DNA of 64,000 bases from Paenibacillus phytorum (GTDB taxonomy: Bacteria > Bacillota > Bacilli > Paenibacillales > NBRC-103111): the NCBI RefSeq assembly GCF_013141715.1, contig NZ_WHOA01000039.1:62001-126000 (forward strand), read 5' to 3'. The notes below the pieces were generated by a model. That model saw nothing but the letters and a program-made list of their open reading frames with translations, ran no database searches and was not told the DNA's origin. How positions within the stretch are numbered: position 1 is the stretch's first letter; every line of letters begins with the position of its first letter. Below are positions 1-11,800 of this stretch, piece after piece. Made by a program: the position numbers and the translations under genes.

Positions 1-1382
1 CCCTCAGGAGTAAAATCAACTTGATATTGGACTTTAAGCTTGTCTCCTTGCAATGAAGCCTTATCGCGTTCGACCTGTATCTTTGTCTTGTCATCGTTTA
101 GCTTCAATCGAATGGATTTGTCCAAATTTGAATCATATCGAACTGTCATCAGGTAGCCGCCTGATTTAAGGCTGTGAGTCTTAAGTGTCCATTCTCCCTG
201 TTTGGGATTATTCACCACGGCAATGTGATGCCAAGTGTTTTTGAACACCTGCTCATCTTGATAAGATTTGACATTTACGCTCGTTTGACCGCCTGAAGGG
301 GAAATCAGTTCCACTTGATCTGCTTTCTGATCGGAGATCCAGTCCACAGTAATACTTTTAACGTCGTTTTCAACAAGAAAGCTTTCGCTGGAAGTTCCGC
401 TGTACGCTCCGCCACGTACTAATAAATTGCTCGCTGTCCCGACCGTATTCTCTTGCGAAGCATCAGCTGGTTTATTGCTTGCAGTCGTGACGAGGTCGCT
501 AGGAACAGCAGCTTTTGCCGATGCTGTGCTAGTGGCTGTTAAATACGGTTTGAATAAAGAGAATGTGGTGGATCCTTTGCGGATCGTATTATGATCCCAA
601 TCTCCGATCTTGACCGTAGTGCCCTTAGGTACATAGGAACTGTTTACAGTAACCACACCGTCGTTATTTCCGAATAGCGACAAGTAAAGTCCGCCGGCAA
701 AATAGGAGCTGCTAGGTGATGAGGCCCAGCCTTTTCCAGCCAATGTATAGAACTTATTGTAAGAACTATTAGGGTTCGAATCGGTAACAGAGCGGAAGTA
801 GTTCATGTAGGAGGTTTGCATGGAATAAGTGGCGTCGTTTTTGTAGCCGATGAGGTCGGCTAGCCACCCCGCCCAGCTTGAATAAGCAAGATCGGCCAAC
901 TCAGAACCATGATGCGGAGAGCTCAGTGTAATCACATTTGTAACGTAAGGATAGGCATTGTAGTGCACAAGAGCAGCTTGCGTATCCACGCCTCCCTTGC
1001 TGTGTGCGACGATCACAAGTTTCTTATTAAAGTATTGGGAGATGACGGCAATTTTTTGAGCTAACAGCTGTCCATTGTCCCACATATTTTTGGGAGTTCC
1101 GGCCGAATCGTTCAGTTCGATAAAAGCAGTCTGATAGCCGTTATTGTAAGCTGTTTGATACATATCATTGGTGTCATACCAAGAGCCTGCATTACCCCCG
1201 AGTCCTTGTACGAATAAAATGACAGGCAATTTCGCATTCAAGTTGGCTGGGGTTACTCCCGGTGACCATGTGCCTGGGACACGGTTTAAGTTAGGGTTAG
1301 AAACGGCAGCGGAGGCAGGAGCGATAACGAAGCTTATGACTAGTATGAAAGCTAGAATGATGGAAGTGGTAAATTTCTTCAT
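1..1382 (-). CDS. Secreted triacylglycerol lipase/esterase (alpha/beta hydrolase), 3' end outside window
   Basis: Read by hand on the minus strand. It is open for 460 codons and runs off the window edge. The start ATG (1380-1382) follows a GAGAGG ribosome site by about 9 nt. The N terminus is a classic signal peptide: MKKF, a hydrophobic stretch, then a likely cleavage after ASA near residue 26. The catalytic core shows VILFVQGLGG (oxyanion region), the nucleophile elbow AHSKGG with Ser128, and LSSPHHGSELAD, as in secreted Bacillus and Pseudomonas-type lipases. LFGNNDGVV followed by GDWDHN probably carries the Asp and His of the triad. From about residue 300 a second, beta-rich region of unknown family begins and is still open at position 1. 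Likely role: extracellular hydrolysis of acyl esters. It is transcribed away from the NRPS operon and nothing ties it to that pathway. The exact substrate is unknown. Confidence 0.85.
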   Translation of the reverse strand, partial: MKKFTTSIILAFILVISFVIAPASAAVSNPNLNRVPGTWSPGVTPANLNAKLPVILFVQGLGGNAGSWYDTNDMYQTAYNNGYQTAFIELNDSAGTPKNMWDNGQLLAQKIAVISQYFNKKLVIVAHSKGGVDTQAALVHYNAYPYVTNVITLSSPHHGSELADLAYSSWAGWLADLIGYKNDATYSMQTSYMNYFRSVTDSNPNSSYNKFYTLAGKGWASSPSSSYFAGGLYLSLFGNNDGVVTVNSSYVPKGTTVKIGDWDHNTIRKGSTTFSLFKPYLTATSTASAKAAVPSDLVTTASNKPADASQENTVGTASNLLVRGGAYSGTSSESFLVENDVKSITVDWISDQKADQVELISPSGGQTSVNVKSYQDEQVFKNTWHHIAVVNNPKQGEWTLKTHSLKSGGYLMTVRYDSNLDKSIRLKLNDDKTKIQVERDKASLQGDKLKVQYQVDFTPE

Positions 1383-1415
1383 GATTTCATTCCTCTCATT
1401 TCTTAATAGTAATCA

Positions 1416-1435
1416 AATTGGCTGGCCAGCCGATT
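1416..1435. promoter_or_regulatory. Palindrome in lipase 5' leader, possible operator
   Basis: The core GGCTGGCCAGCC (1420-1431) is a perfect 12-bp inverted repeat. With its flanks it makes a 20-bp palindrome with one mismatched pair. It is a GC-rich island in AT-rich DNA about 35 bp upstream of the lipase start codon, which suits an operator or a leader hairpin. No regulator is identified. Confidence 0.35.
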
Positions 1436-1647
1436 CAATTATCTCATTATTTTCCTATTTATGTATTTTAATTGTTTATGAAGATGGGATATTTACATGC
1501 ATTATAATTTATTTTTATAAAGATAATTTTAATTTAAATAACAGAAGAGTTTGGTCTAAATAGCCCTTTCTCTATGGTTATCCGGGGTTTAATGCAGGTA
1601 ACATCCCGATATTTCACCATGTTAACTTTCCTGTAATTAACAATTCG

Positions 1648-1676
1648 TTCACATAAACTTTAATATTTACCATTAT
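1648..1676 (+). promoter_or_regulatory. Candidate sigma-A promoter for the NRPS operon
   Basis: TTCACA (1648-1653) and CATTAT (1671-1676) are separated by 17 bp and match the -35 and -10 consensus at 5/6 and 4/6 positions. It would give a leader of about 160 nt before the thioesterase start at 1843. The region is so AT-rich that other placements are possible. Confidence 0.3.
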
Positions 1677-1842
1677 TTTCTTTATAAATATTTCTTATTC
1701 AGTTAACACTACGCTAATAATTCAGCATTAACTTTAAAGAGGTCAGGTGTACGTTTCTGGACAGGGGGGAAATAGCAATTTCTAGGTTAGAAGTGTTCTT
1801 TTTATTATAAAAACAATTTATTAGAGTGGAAGAGGTAGAGAT

Positions 1843-2646
1843 ATGACAACCAAACTTCATTCATGGTTCTTAAATGCAAATGTGAATTCCCGTGCCAACC
1901 TTCGATTGTTTTGCTTTCCATACGCTGGAGGAGGTGCTTCGGTATTTCGTGAATGGTCCCGTTTTTTCCCAAAGGATGTTGAGGTGTGCCCCGTTCAGTT
2001 ACCTGGCAGAGAGAGCAGGGGACTTGAATCCCCAATGACCTCATTGTCGCAAATTGTCCAAGCGATTGTTGTGGAAATTGGGCCGTTGCTTCAAACGCCC
2101 TTTGTATTTTTCGGTCATAGCATGGGCGCATTGATTGCTTACGAAACAGCCCGCCAAATTAATAGAAAATATGGGAAACAGCCTGTTCATCTATTTGTTT
2201 CAGGACGTTCTGGCCCTGGGCTACCTTATACGAAGAAAAAGCTTCACCAACTTGCAGATGATGAGTTCAAAATGGAATTGAAATGCATGAATGGCACGCC
2301 AGAAGCGGTACTGCAGCATGACGAATTGATGCAGCTGCTGATGCCGAGGCTGAGGGCCGACTTTGAAGTATGTGAGACGTATTCTTACATCCAGGATCAA
2401 CCGCTGCGTTGTCCGATATCCGCATTCGGCGGGAATGCCGATTACGATGTGAGCGTTGCTTCCTTGGCAGCTTGGAATGAACAAACCAATAACGAATTTT
2501 TTCTACATATGTTTGATGGAGATCATTTTTTTCTGCACAACCAACAAGAAAACATCATGCAGACGGTTTACGATAGCTTTCACAAAGTCCCTGCGAAACC
2601 GACCCAAAAGCAAGTCGTTCATACCGGTAACGTAATTTGGCTGTAG
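1843..2646 (+). CDS. Type II (external) thioesterase of the NRPS cluster
   Basis: A 267-residue alpha/beta hydrolase of the GrsT/SrfAD family, the usual length. Visible motifs are the N-terminal FCFPYAGGGASVFREW, then LPGRESR, the nucleophile elbow GHSMGA with Ser93, a GGNADYDV strand carrying the likely catalytic Asp, and FDGDHFFL carrying the catalytic His. Stand-alone enzymes of this family remove wrong or misprimed acyl groups from carrier-protein phosphopantetheine arms and so keep the synthetases active. The enzyme is cytosolic. It is the first gene of the operon: AGAGGT lies 8 nt before the ATG, and the first NRPS gene follows after 30 bp. The first-gene position recalls grsT, which precedes the gramicidin S synthetases. 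Confidence 0.93.
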   Translation: MTTKLHSWFLNANVNSRANLRLFCFPYAGGGASVFREWSRFFPKDVEVCPVQLPGRESRGLESPMTSLSQIVQAIVVEIGPLLQTPFVFFGHSMGALIAYETARQINRKYGKQPVHLFVSGRSGPGLPYTKKKLHQLADDEFKMELKCMNGTPEAVLQHDELMQLLMPRLRADFEVCETYSYIQDQPLRCPISAFGGNADYDVSVASLAAWNEQTNNEFFLHMFDGDHFFLHNQQENIMQTVYDSFHKVPAKPTQKQVVHTGNVIWL

Positions 2647-2676
2647 AGAACTATTAAACATGGTGGAGGGAACCTA

Positions 2677-5600
2677 ATGTCGAACCAACCGACTCACCCG
2701 TTAACTCATGCGCAAAAAAGAATTTGGTATACGGAGAAATTTTATCCGGGCACGAGTATTTCCAATCTAGGCGGTACGTTTAATCTGAAAGACGCACGAT
2801 TGAATTACGGGCTGTTAGCGCAAGCGATTCACGACTTCGTCAGGTTGAACGATACGATTCGTCTACGTGTAGTAGACCAGCACAGCAGCGAACCGCGCCA
2901 ATATATGACTGAATTCGTCCCTTTCGAAATACCATTCTACGATTACAGCAGCCTTGATGATGCCAGCGAAGCGGTACGGCAATGGGGCGAAAGAGAGTTG
3001 AAGCAGCCTTTTCAGCTGCATGATGCTGATTTGTTTGAGTTCGCTATATTCAAAATTAGTGGTGACGAGGGTCGGGTATATATTAAAATTCATCATCTGA
3101 TATCGGACGGGATATCTATGGTGCTTGCCGTTAACGAAATCATCGATATTTACGTAGGCCTTGTGAATGGTGAGGACACTGTTCAAGAGAATCGCCCGTC
3201 GTACGTGGACTACGTTCGGAATGAGCCGGACTATGAAGCATCGGACCGATACCTGAAAGATCAAAAATTTTGGCATGAGGAATTTCAGACAATCCCAGAA
3301 TTTACGAGTTTGAAAACATACGATTTATACCGTGTAAGCACCGAAGCGGCGAGAGAATCGATCATTATTCCTCAAACGCTTCGTGATGATATTGTGGGAT
3401 TTTGCAAAGAACATAACGTCAGTGTTTTTACGTTGTTTGTCGCCATGCTGTACACATATATTTATCGCGTCACCTCTCATGAGGATATTGTACTCGGAAC
3501 CAATTTTTCCAATCGGACGAATGCGAAAGAAAAAAATATGCTGGGTATGTTCGTTAGTACGACACCTTTTAGAATGCAAGTGGAGCCTGAGCTAGATGCT
3601 TTGTCGTTTATCCGCAAAGTCGGCAAAAAGCAGATGAACATATTCAGATATCAAAAGTACCCTTATAACGTATTGGTCAACGAATTGCGGGAAAAGCACA
3701 GCGACATCAGCAGGCTGTTCGGTGTTTTCGTGGAATATCAGGTGATGGAATGGCAGAAAAAAGAACAGATCGAATACGTTACGGAACCGTTTGGCAATGG
3801 GCACGAAGCCAACGATTTCATCATACATATCAAAGATCGTATGGATATAGACCAGCTGCAGCTGGACATCGATTATCGTACAGGCTTATTTACGAGTGAA
3901 GAAATCTCCACCATGTTTGAGCACATGCTTGTGCTTCTAAAGGATGTATTAGAGAATCCGGGCAAACCGTTGTTTGAGCTGGAGCTTTGCAAGGAGCAGG
4001 AAAAAAACCAGCTGCTGCATGTTTTATCAGGTATTGAAGCTGATTATCCAATGGATCAAACCATACATGGGTTGTTTGAAAAACAGGCGGAAAACGTGCC
4101 GGATCGCATTGCGGTCGTGTTCGGTACCGAAAGTCTTACCTACCGGGAGCTGAACGAACGTGCCAACCGTTTGGCGAGAATGCTTCGCGATCACGGTGTG
4201 AAGCCTGACGATCGGGTTGGTCTTATGTTGGATCGTTCTGTGGAAATGATCGTAGGCATTATCGCGATACTTAAAGCGGGTGGAGCGTATGTGCCTCTGG
4301 ATCCTGATTATCCGGAAGAGCGAATCCAGTTTATGCTTGAGGACAGCGGGGCTCTGGTATTGCTGACTGAAGTGCAGTGGCAGGAAAGAGTGTCTTTCGC
4401 GGGGACTGTATTGACCATCGATGGGGAGCTGCTTTCCTCAGGTAATAGTTCCAATTTGCCGATCGTGAATCAGCCATCCGACATGGCTTATATCATCTAC
4501 ACCTCCGGTACGACTGGAAAGCCAAAGGGTGTAATGATCGAACATCGTAACGTGGTCCGTCTGCTGTTTAACGACAAGCTGCAGTTTGACTTTAGCGAGA
4601 ATGACGTATGGACCGCGTTCCATTCGTTTAGCTTTGATTTTTCGGTATGGGAGATGTATGGCGCCCTCTTGTACGGGGGGAAATGCGTAGTGATTCCGAG
4701 GATTATTGCGCAAAATCCGAAGGAATTTACTCAGCTGCTCCGAGATGAAAAAGTAACTATGCTAAATCAGACGCCTACAGCATTTTATTCGTTGATCAAT
4801 GAAGAGCTGCTGCTGGAAGACAGCTTGCTGGCAATCCGTTACGTCATATTTGGCGGAGAAGCGCTTAACCCGAAGATGCTGGAACCATGGAGGAACAAGT
4901 ATCCCAAGACGAAGCTGATTAATATGTACGGCATTACGGAAACAACGGTGCACGTTACATTTAAAGAGATTGGTGAACAGGAAATCGAAACGAATGTAAG
5001 TAATATTGGTTCGCCGATTCCGACGTTGACCTGTTATATTTTTGACCAAAACAGGAAATTAGTGCCCATGGGTGTTACGGGTGAAATGTATGTCGGCGGA
5101 GCGGGCGTAGCCCGAGGCTATTTGAACCGTGATGAACTGACGCAGGAGCGTTTCATTATGAACCCGTATAAGCCCGGGGAACGGTTATATAAAACGGGAG
5201 ATTTGGCGAAAATGCTCCCGAACGGAGAAATGGCGTATTTGGGCCGGATCGACAATCAGGTGAAAATCCGCGGACACCGTATCGAATTGGGCGAAATCGA
5301 AACGAGATTGCTTGAGCACCCAATGATTCATGAGGTTACCGTTATCGCAGTCGACGATGCGCAGGCGCAAAAATATTTGTGCGCGTATCTGATTAGCGAG
5401 GTGGAGCTGACGGTTTCTGAACTGCGCATGCACCTAGCGCTGGAGCTTCCGGCGTATATGGTCCCTTCCCATTTTGTACATTTGGATAGAATGCCAATCA
5501 CTGGGAACGGAAAGATAGATCGCAAAGCGCTGCCTAAGCCTGCAGGGCTCGCTGTGACTGGCCGTGAATATATGCCGCCAAACAGCGATACGGAAGAAAA

Positions 5601-5800
5601 GCTTGTTTTGATCTGGCAAGAAATATTGGAGCAGGAACGAATCGGCGTGCAGGACAACTTTTTTGAGCTGGGCGGCCATTCCTTAAAAGCCATGCAGATC
5701 ATTTCGCGCATTCATCAGTTATTTCATGTAGAGCTGCCGCTTCGCGTTTTGTTTGAGACGCCGACGATTACGGCAATTTCACCATATATCGATCAAGCTA
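2677..5800 (+). other. NRPS module 1: Cs-A(Thr)-T
   Basis: Starter C domain with HHLISDG at residues 139-145. The adenylation core [11 protein letters not shown] is near 606 and the specificity aspartate is 654. Hand alignment to GrsA-A gives the code DFWNIGMVHK, the classic threonine code. The carrier serine is 1002. It predicts N-acyl-threonine as the first residue. Confidence 0.85.
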
Positions 5801-8800
5801 GCAAAGGTACATACACCACAATTTTACCTGCGGGACAACAAGAATATTACCCCCTATCCTCATCTCAGAAGCGACTTTATGTGTTGAACCAATTCGAAGG
5901 CACGGGAACGACTTATAATATGCCTGGCGTTTTTACCGTCGAAGGACCTTTGAATCCAAGACAATTGGAAGCCGCCTTTAACCGATTGGCTGTTCGTCAC
6001 GACATGCTTCGCACTTCCTTTCACACCATCGATGGACACCCTGTACAAAAAGTACATAACCACATCAATTTTAGCATTCAACATGATTTACAAGGGTCCG
6101 ATGATTCTATTGATTTTCTCGTATCCAAGTTTGTCCAGCCGTTTAAACTAGATCAAGCCCCACTAATCCGAATAGGACTTGCAAAAATCGGTGAAAATCG
6201 TCACCTTTTCTTGTTTGATATGCATCATATCATTTCCGATGCACTGTCGATCGAGATTCTCATTAGTGAATTGGCGGACTTATACCGCGGTTTAGAGCCT
6301 GCTACAACGCCGGTGCCTTATAAAGATTTTGCGGTCTGGCAGAACGAATCATTCGAGTCAAGTGCCATGATAAAGAAGGAAGCCTATTGGCTGGAAGCTT
6401 TTGCTGGTGATATTCCTGTACTTAATATGCCAGCCGATTTTCCGCGACCGTCTGTTCAAAGCTTTGAAGGTGACAGCATCATGTTTGGTACGGGCTATCA
6501 ATTGATGACTCGGCTAAACCGTCTTGCCGCAGAAACGGGCACGACAATGTACATGCTGCTGCTTGCGGCGTACAACGTACTTCTCGCTAAATATGGAAGT
6601 CAAGACGATATCGTTGTGGGCACACCGGTGGCAGGTAGACCTCACCCTGATGTGGAGCATACGATCGGAATGTTTGTTAATACGATTGCTCTCCGCAACC
6701 GGCCGATCCCAGCCGTAAGCTTCCGCAATTTCCTGGAAGAAGTAAAGCAAAACGCATTGCACGCTTTTGAACATCAGGATTATCCGTTTGAGCTGTTGGT
6801 GGAAAAGCTGGATGTGGCACGGGATATGAGCAGGAATCCTTTGTTCGATACGATGTTCAGCCTTCAGATGAAAGACCTGATGATGTTGGAGCTGGGCGAC
6901 TCATTAACCTTCGTACCGTACATTTCGGATAACCGTATCGCTAAATTCGACCTGTCACTGGAAGCAACGGAAAAGGAACTGGAACTTGTATTCCAGCTGG
7001 AGTATTGTACGAAGCTGTTTGCGAAGTCGACGATGGAACGTCTGGCTGGGCATTATATCGAAATTTTGAAGTCGGTTACGGAATGTCCGGATATCAAACT
7101 AGCTGATATTGCCATGGTAACGGGGGATGAAAACCGGCTTCTCTTAGAAGGGTTCAATGAGACGAAGCGGGTGTATCCATCTGGCAAAACGTTCACAGAG
7201 CTTTTTGAAGAACAAGCGAAGAAAACACCCAATCATGTAGCGGTTGTTTGTGAAGAGGAGCTTCTTACCTACAGGACGCTTAACAGCATGGCGAATCAGC
7301 TCGCGCGGAAGCTCCGTACCAAAGGAATTCAGTCTGAAAGCGTCGTAGGAATTATGGTTGATCGTTCGATTGACATGATCATCGGCGTGCTCGCTGTTTG
7401 GAAAGCGGGAGCCACGTATTTGCCGATTGATCCCGAGTATCCGGATGAACGGATTGGGTACATGCTGGCAGACAGCCGTGCGGAACTATTGTTGTCTCAG
7501 CGCGCGATTGCACGCCGGGTATCTTTTGATAAAGAAATTGTATGTTTTGAGGATAATGGTTTGTACTCTGAGGCTTCAACCAATCTCGGAATTGTTAACA
7601 GAGAGAATCAATTGGCCTATATCATCTATACTTCGGGAACGACTGGGAAACCAAAAGGCGTTATGATCGAACACGGCAGCTACACGAATGTTGCTTTCGC
7701 CTGGAGAGAGGCATACAAACTGGATACGTTCCAGGTTAGCCTGCTGCAGATGGCGAGCTTTGCATTCGACGTATTTGCCGGGGACATGGCGCGAGCGCTG
7801 CTGAACGGCGGTAAGCTGATCATTTGTCCAAATGATGTAAAGCTCGATCCAGCTTCGATACACTCGCTGATTAAGAACTATGAAATCAATATTTTTGAAT
7901 CGACACCGGCGCTGATTGTACCGTTGATGCAATATATTTACGATCACGGTTTGGACATGAGTCAGCTGAATTTGCTTATTTTGGGATCGGACAGCTGCTC
8001 TGCTGAAGATTTTACCAATCTGCAAGCACGATTCGGTCATATGATGCGGATTGTGAACAGCTACGGCGTGACGGAAGCTTGTATCGATTCCAGCTTCTAT
8101 GAACACACCGATGCATCACTGCCGTATTTCGGCAATGTGCCGATTGGGAAGCCACTGCCGAATATGAAGTTTTATGTGCTTGACCCGCAACTGAAGCTGC
8201 AGCCGGTCGGTGTCATTGGTGAGCTGTGTATCGGCGGAATCGGGGTTGCTCGGGGTTATTACAATCAGCCTGAGTTGACTGCAGACAAGTTTGTCGATAA
8301 TCCATTTGAACCTGGTGAACGTATGTACCGCACAGGGGATATGGCCAGATGGATGCCGGACGGTAACATTCAATTCCTCGGCAGGGGCGACCATCAGGTG
8401 AAAATTAGAGGCTACCGCATCGAGCTCGGAGAAATCGAAGCGGGCCTGCTGAAGCATGAAAGCGTCAAGGAAGCCGTTGTTATCGCCAGAGACGACCAAG
8501 CGCAGCAAAAATATTTGTGCGCATATCTCGTTGCGGACAGAACGCTGACGATTCCGGAGCTTCGCGAACACTTGACAGGCCAGCTGCCAGCTTACATGGT
8601 CCCGTCCCATTTCGTACAGCTGGATAAAATGCCGCTTACGCCAAACGGTAAACTGGACCGCAAAGCACTGATGGCACTCGAAGGCAGTGTTCATATAGGA
8701 ACCACTTTTGCTGCACCGACGAATGTCATGGAAGCGAAGCTTGCTTCTGTATGGCAAGAGGTGCTCGGCGTCGACCAAATCGGCATTCATGACGATTTCT

Positions 8801-11800
8801 TCCAGCTCGGAGGTCACTCGCTGAAAGCGATGATGCTCATCTCGCAAATGCACAAAGCTTGCGGTGCAGAAATACCGCTGCGTACTTTGTTCCAAAATCC
8901 GACGATTGCTGCTGTCTCAGCCTACATGATCGTTTCGGATGAGAAGAGCTATTCAGTAATTGCGCCTGTGCCAGGGCAGGATTTCTATCCCGTATCATCA
9001 GCACAGAAGCGGATGTACGTCATCCATCAACTGGATGAAACAGGCACAAGCTATAATATGGCGGATGTAATGCTGGTTGAAGGAAAGTTGGACCATGAAC
9101 GGTTAACAGAAGCATTCCGGGGATTGATTCTGCGCCACGAAGCGCTTCGCACTTCGCTACATACGGTGGATGGCGTGCCGGTACAAAAGGTGCATGACCA
9201 TGTGTCATTCGACGTTGAAGTTATGGAAGCGAATGAAGAGAACGTAGCTAAAATGGTTCGCGATTTCATCAAGCCGTTCAATTTAAGTCAGGCGCCGCTC
9301 TTGCGGGTCGGTCTTGTACGATTGGCTGCTGAACGCCATGTGCTGCTGTGCGATATGCATCACATCATCTCGGATGGAATTTCCGTTTCGGTGCTCATTC
9401 GTGAATTTACCGATCTGTATGAGAGGGCAAGTCTGCCTGAGCTACGCATACAATACAAAGATTTTGCCGTTTGGCAGAACGAACGGCTGCAAAGTGAGGA
9501 TTTGAAGCGCCAAGAAGCATACTGGCTCGACGCTTTTGCCGGTGAAATTCCAGTGCTTGATTGGCCGACCGACTATGTAAGACCGCACGTACAAAGCTTT
9601 GATGGCGATCGCGTCACATTTGATTCCGGCAAGGAGCTAATGCAGGAACTGCACAAACTAGCGGCGGAATCCGGTACGACGCTGTATATGGTACTGCTCG
9701 CAGCCTACAACGTGCTCATGGCCAAATATTCCGGTCAAGAGGATATCATAGTCGGTTCGCCAATCGCCGGAAGGCCGCATGCAGATGTGGAACGTACAAT
9801 CGGAATGTTCGTCAACACGCTGGCAATTAGAAACCATCCGGAGGCTGGTAAATCGTTCAAACAATTTGTGGCTGAGGTAAAGGAAACATCTCTGAGGTCC
9901 TTTGAAAATCAAGATTATCCTTTCGAAGAGTTGGTCGATAAGTTGAACGTTCGACGCGACTTAAGCCGCAATCCGCTGTTCGATGTATTGTTCGTGCTGC
10001 AAAATACGGGAGATGAAGCCATTCGAATCGCCGATCTGACATTCTCACCTTACAGTTTAGACAGAAACGTAGCGAAATTCGATCTGTCGCTCGAAGCTGC
10101 TGAAGGGGAAGACGGGATCGCGTTCCATCTCGAATATGGCACAGCCTTATTACATCGTGCGACTGCAGAAAGGCTGGCGCAGCATTTTCTGCAAATTCTT
10201 CAAGCTGTATCAGCGAATTCAGATATCCAATTGGGGGATATCGATATGCTCTCTGATGTGGAAAAAACGCAGCTTCTGGACGAATTTAACCAGACAGGGG
10301 CGGCGTTCCCGCAGGATCAAACGATCCACGGTCTGTTCGAGGAGCAGGTGCAAATGGCGCCGGAGCGCATCGCTGCATCTTGCGGCGAGGAACAGCTGAC
10401 GTACCGCCAGCTGAATGAACGCGCCAACAGTTTGGCCTGCGTACTTCGCACCCACGGAGTGGGGCCGGACGTAAGGGTCGGCCTGCTCGTCGAGCGCTCA
10501 ATCGATATGATCGTCGGCATCCTTGCGACTCTCAAAGCCGGCGGCGCTTATGTACCGCTCGACCCGGACTATCCGCAGGAGCGCACGCAGTTCATGCTGA
10601 AGGACAGCGGGGCCCGCGTCCTGCTGACGCAGCCGCATTTGGCTGGCAAGGTGCCTTATGACGGAGTCATGCTGGACATGAGCGATGTAGAGCTGTATGC
10701 CTGGGATTCTGCAGATTTGGAACCGGTGAATGGGCCGCACGATATGGCCTATATCATCTATACGTCCGGAACAACCGGCAAGCCGAAGGGCGTTATGATC
10801 GAGCATCAGAACGTCGTGCGTCTGCTCATTCATGACCGGCTGCAGTTCGATTTTAATGAACGTGACGTGTGGACGGTATTCCACTCCTTCTGCTTCGATT
10901 TCTCCGTGTGGGAAATGTACGGGGCGCTGCTGTACGGCGGCAGGTGTGTTGTCGTACCGAAGACAACCGCGCAAAACCCGAAAGCATTCGCGCAGCTGCT
11001 GCGGCAGGAGCAAGTGACGATACTGAATCAAACGCCAACCGCGTTCTATACGCTGATCCAAGAGGAACTTCAGCAGCCGGGCAAGGGGCTTGCCGTCCGT
11101 TGCGTCATCTTCGGCGGGGAAGCGCTGAATCCGGTCATGCTGAAGCCGTGGAAGATGAAGTATCCGAATACGCTGCTGATCAATATGTACGGGATTACCG
11201 AAACGACCGTGCACGTTACTTATAAAGAAATAACAGATCGCGAAATCGAAACGAATCTGAGCAACATCGGCCGTCCAATTCCAACGCTGACGAGCTACAT
11301 CTTCGACGCGCAGCGCAGACTGGTGCCGATCGGCGTCGTCGGCGAGCTATATGTGGGCGGAGACGGCGTCGCCCGCGGATATTTGAACCGCGAGGAGCTG
11401 ACGGCTGAGCGGTTCGTCGCGAATCCATACAAGCCGGAGGAACGGCTGTATCGAACCGGTGACCTTGCGCGCCTGCTGCGCAGCGGCGAGATGGAATACT
11501 ACGGACGGATCGACCATCAGGTGAAGATCCGGGGGCATCGCATTGAGCTCGGCGAGATCGAGACGCAGCTGCTGAAGCACGAGCAGATCAAGGAAGCGAC
11601 GGTGTTGGCGCAGGATGACGAACAAGGGCAGAAGTTCCTGTGCGCCTACTTCATCTCAGATGGGGAGCTGACCGTGAGCGAGCTTAGGGCGCATGTCGGG
11701 AGCGATCTGCCGGCGTACATGATCCCGTCGCATTTTGTGAAGCTGGACAAAATCCCGCTTACCGCCAACGGCAAAATCGACCGCAAAGCGCTGCCGAAGC

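Larger units (their letters stand above)
1383..1842. other. AT-rich divergent intergenic region between lipase and NRPS operon
   Basis: This 460-bp gap is strongly AT-rich in its middle and holds no convincing gene; an open stretch on the plus strand across 1168-1563 mostly overlaps the lipase antisense. It should carry the promoters of both flanking transcripts. A GC-rich palindrome lies near the lipase start and a candidate plus-strand promoter lies near 1648-1676 (separate entries). The last 160 bases before the thioesterase gene contain short purine-rich runs, but I see no riboswitch or T-box consensus. Confidence 0.6.

Noticed and set aside
1168..1563. 131-codon plus-strand open frame
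   Set aside because: Its first part is antisense to the signal peptide and catalytic start of the lipase; the rest is low-complexity AT-rich intergenic DNA without a ribosome site.
7576..8895. Long open frames on the minus strand inside NRPS 1 (176 and 259 codons)
   Set aside because: They lie wholly antisense to conserved A-domain sequence, have no ribosome site or recognisable domain, and similar frames recur antisense to most A domains because of codon bias.
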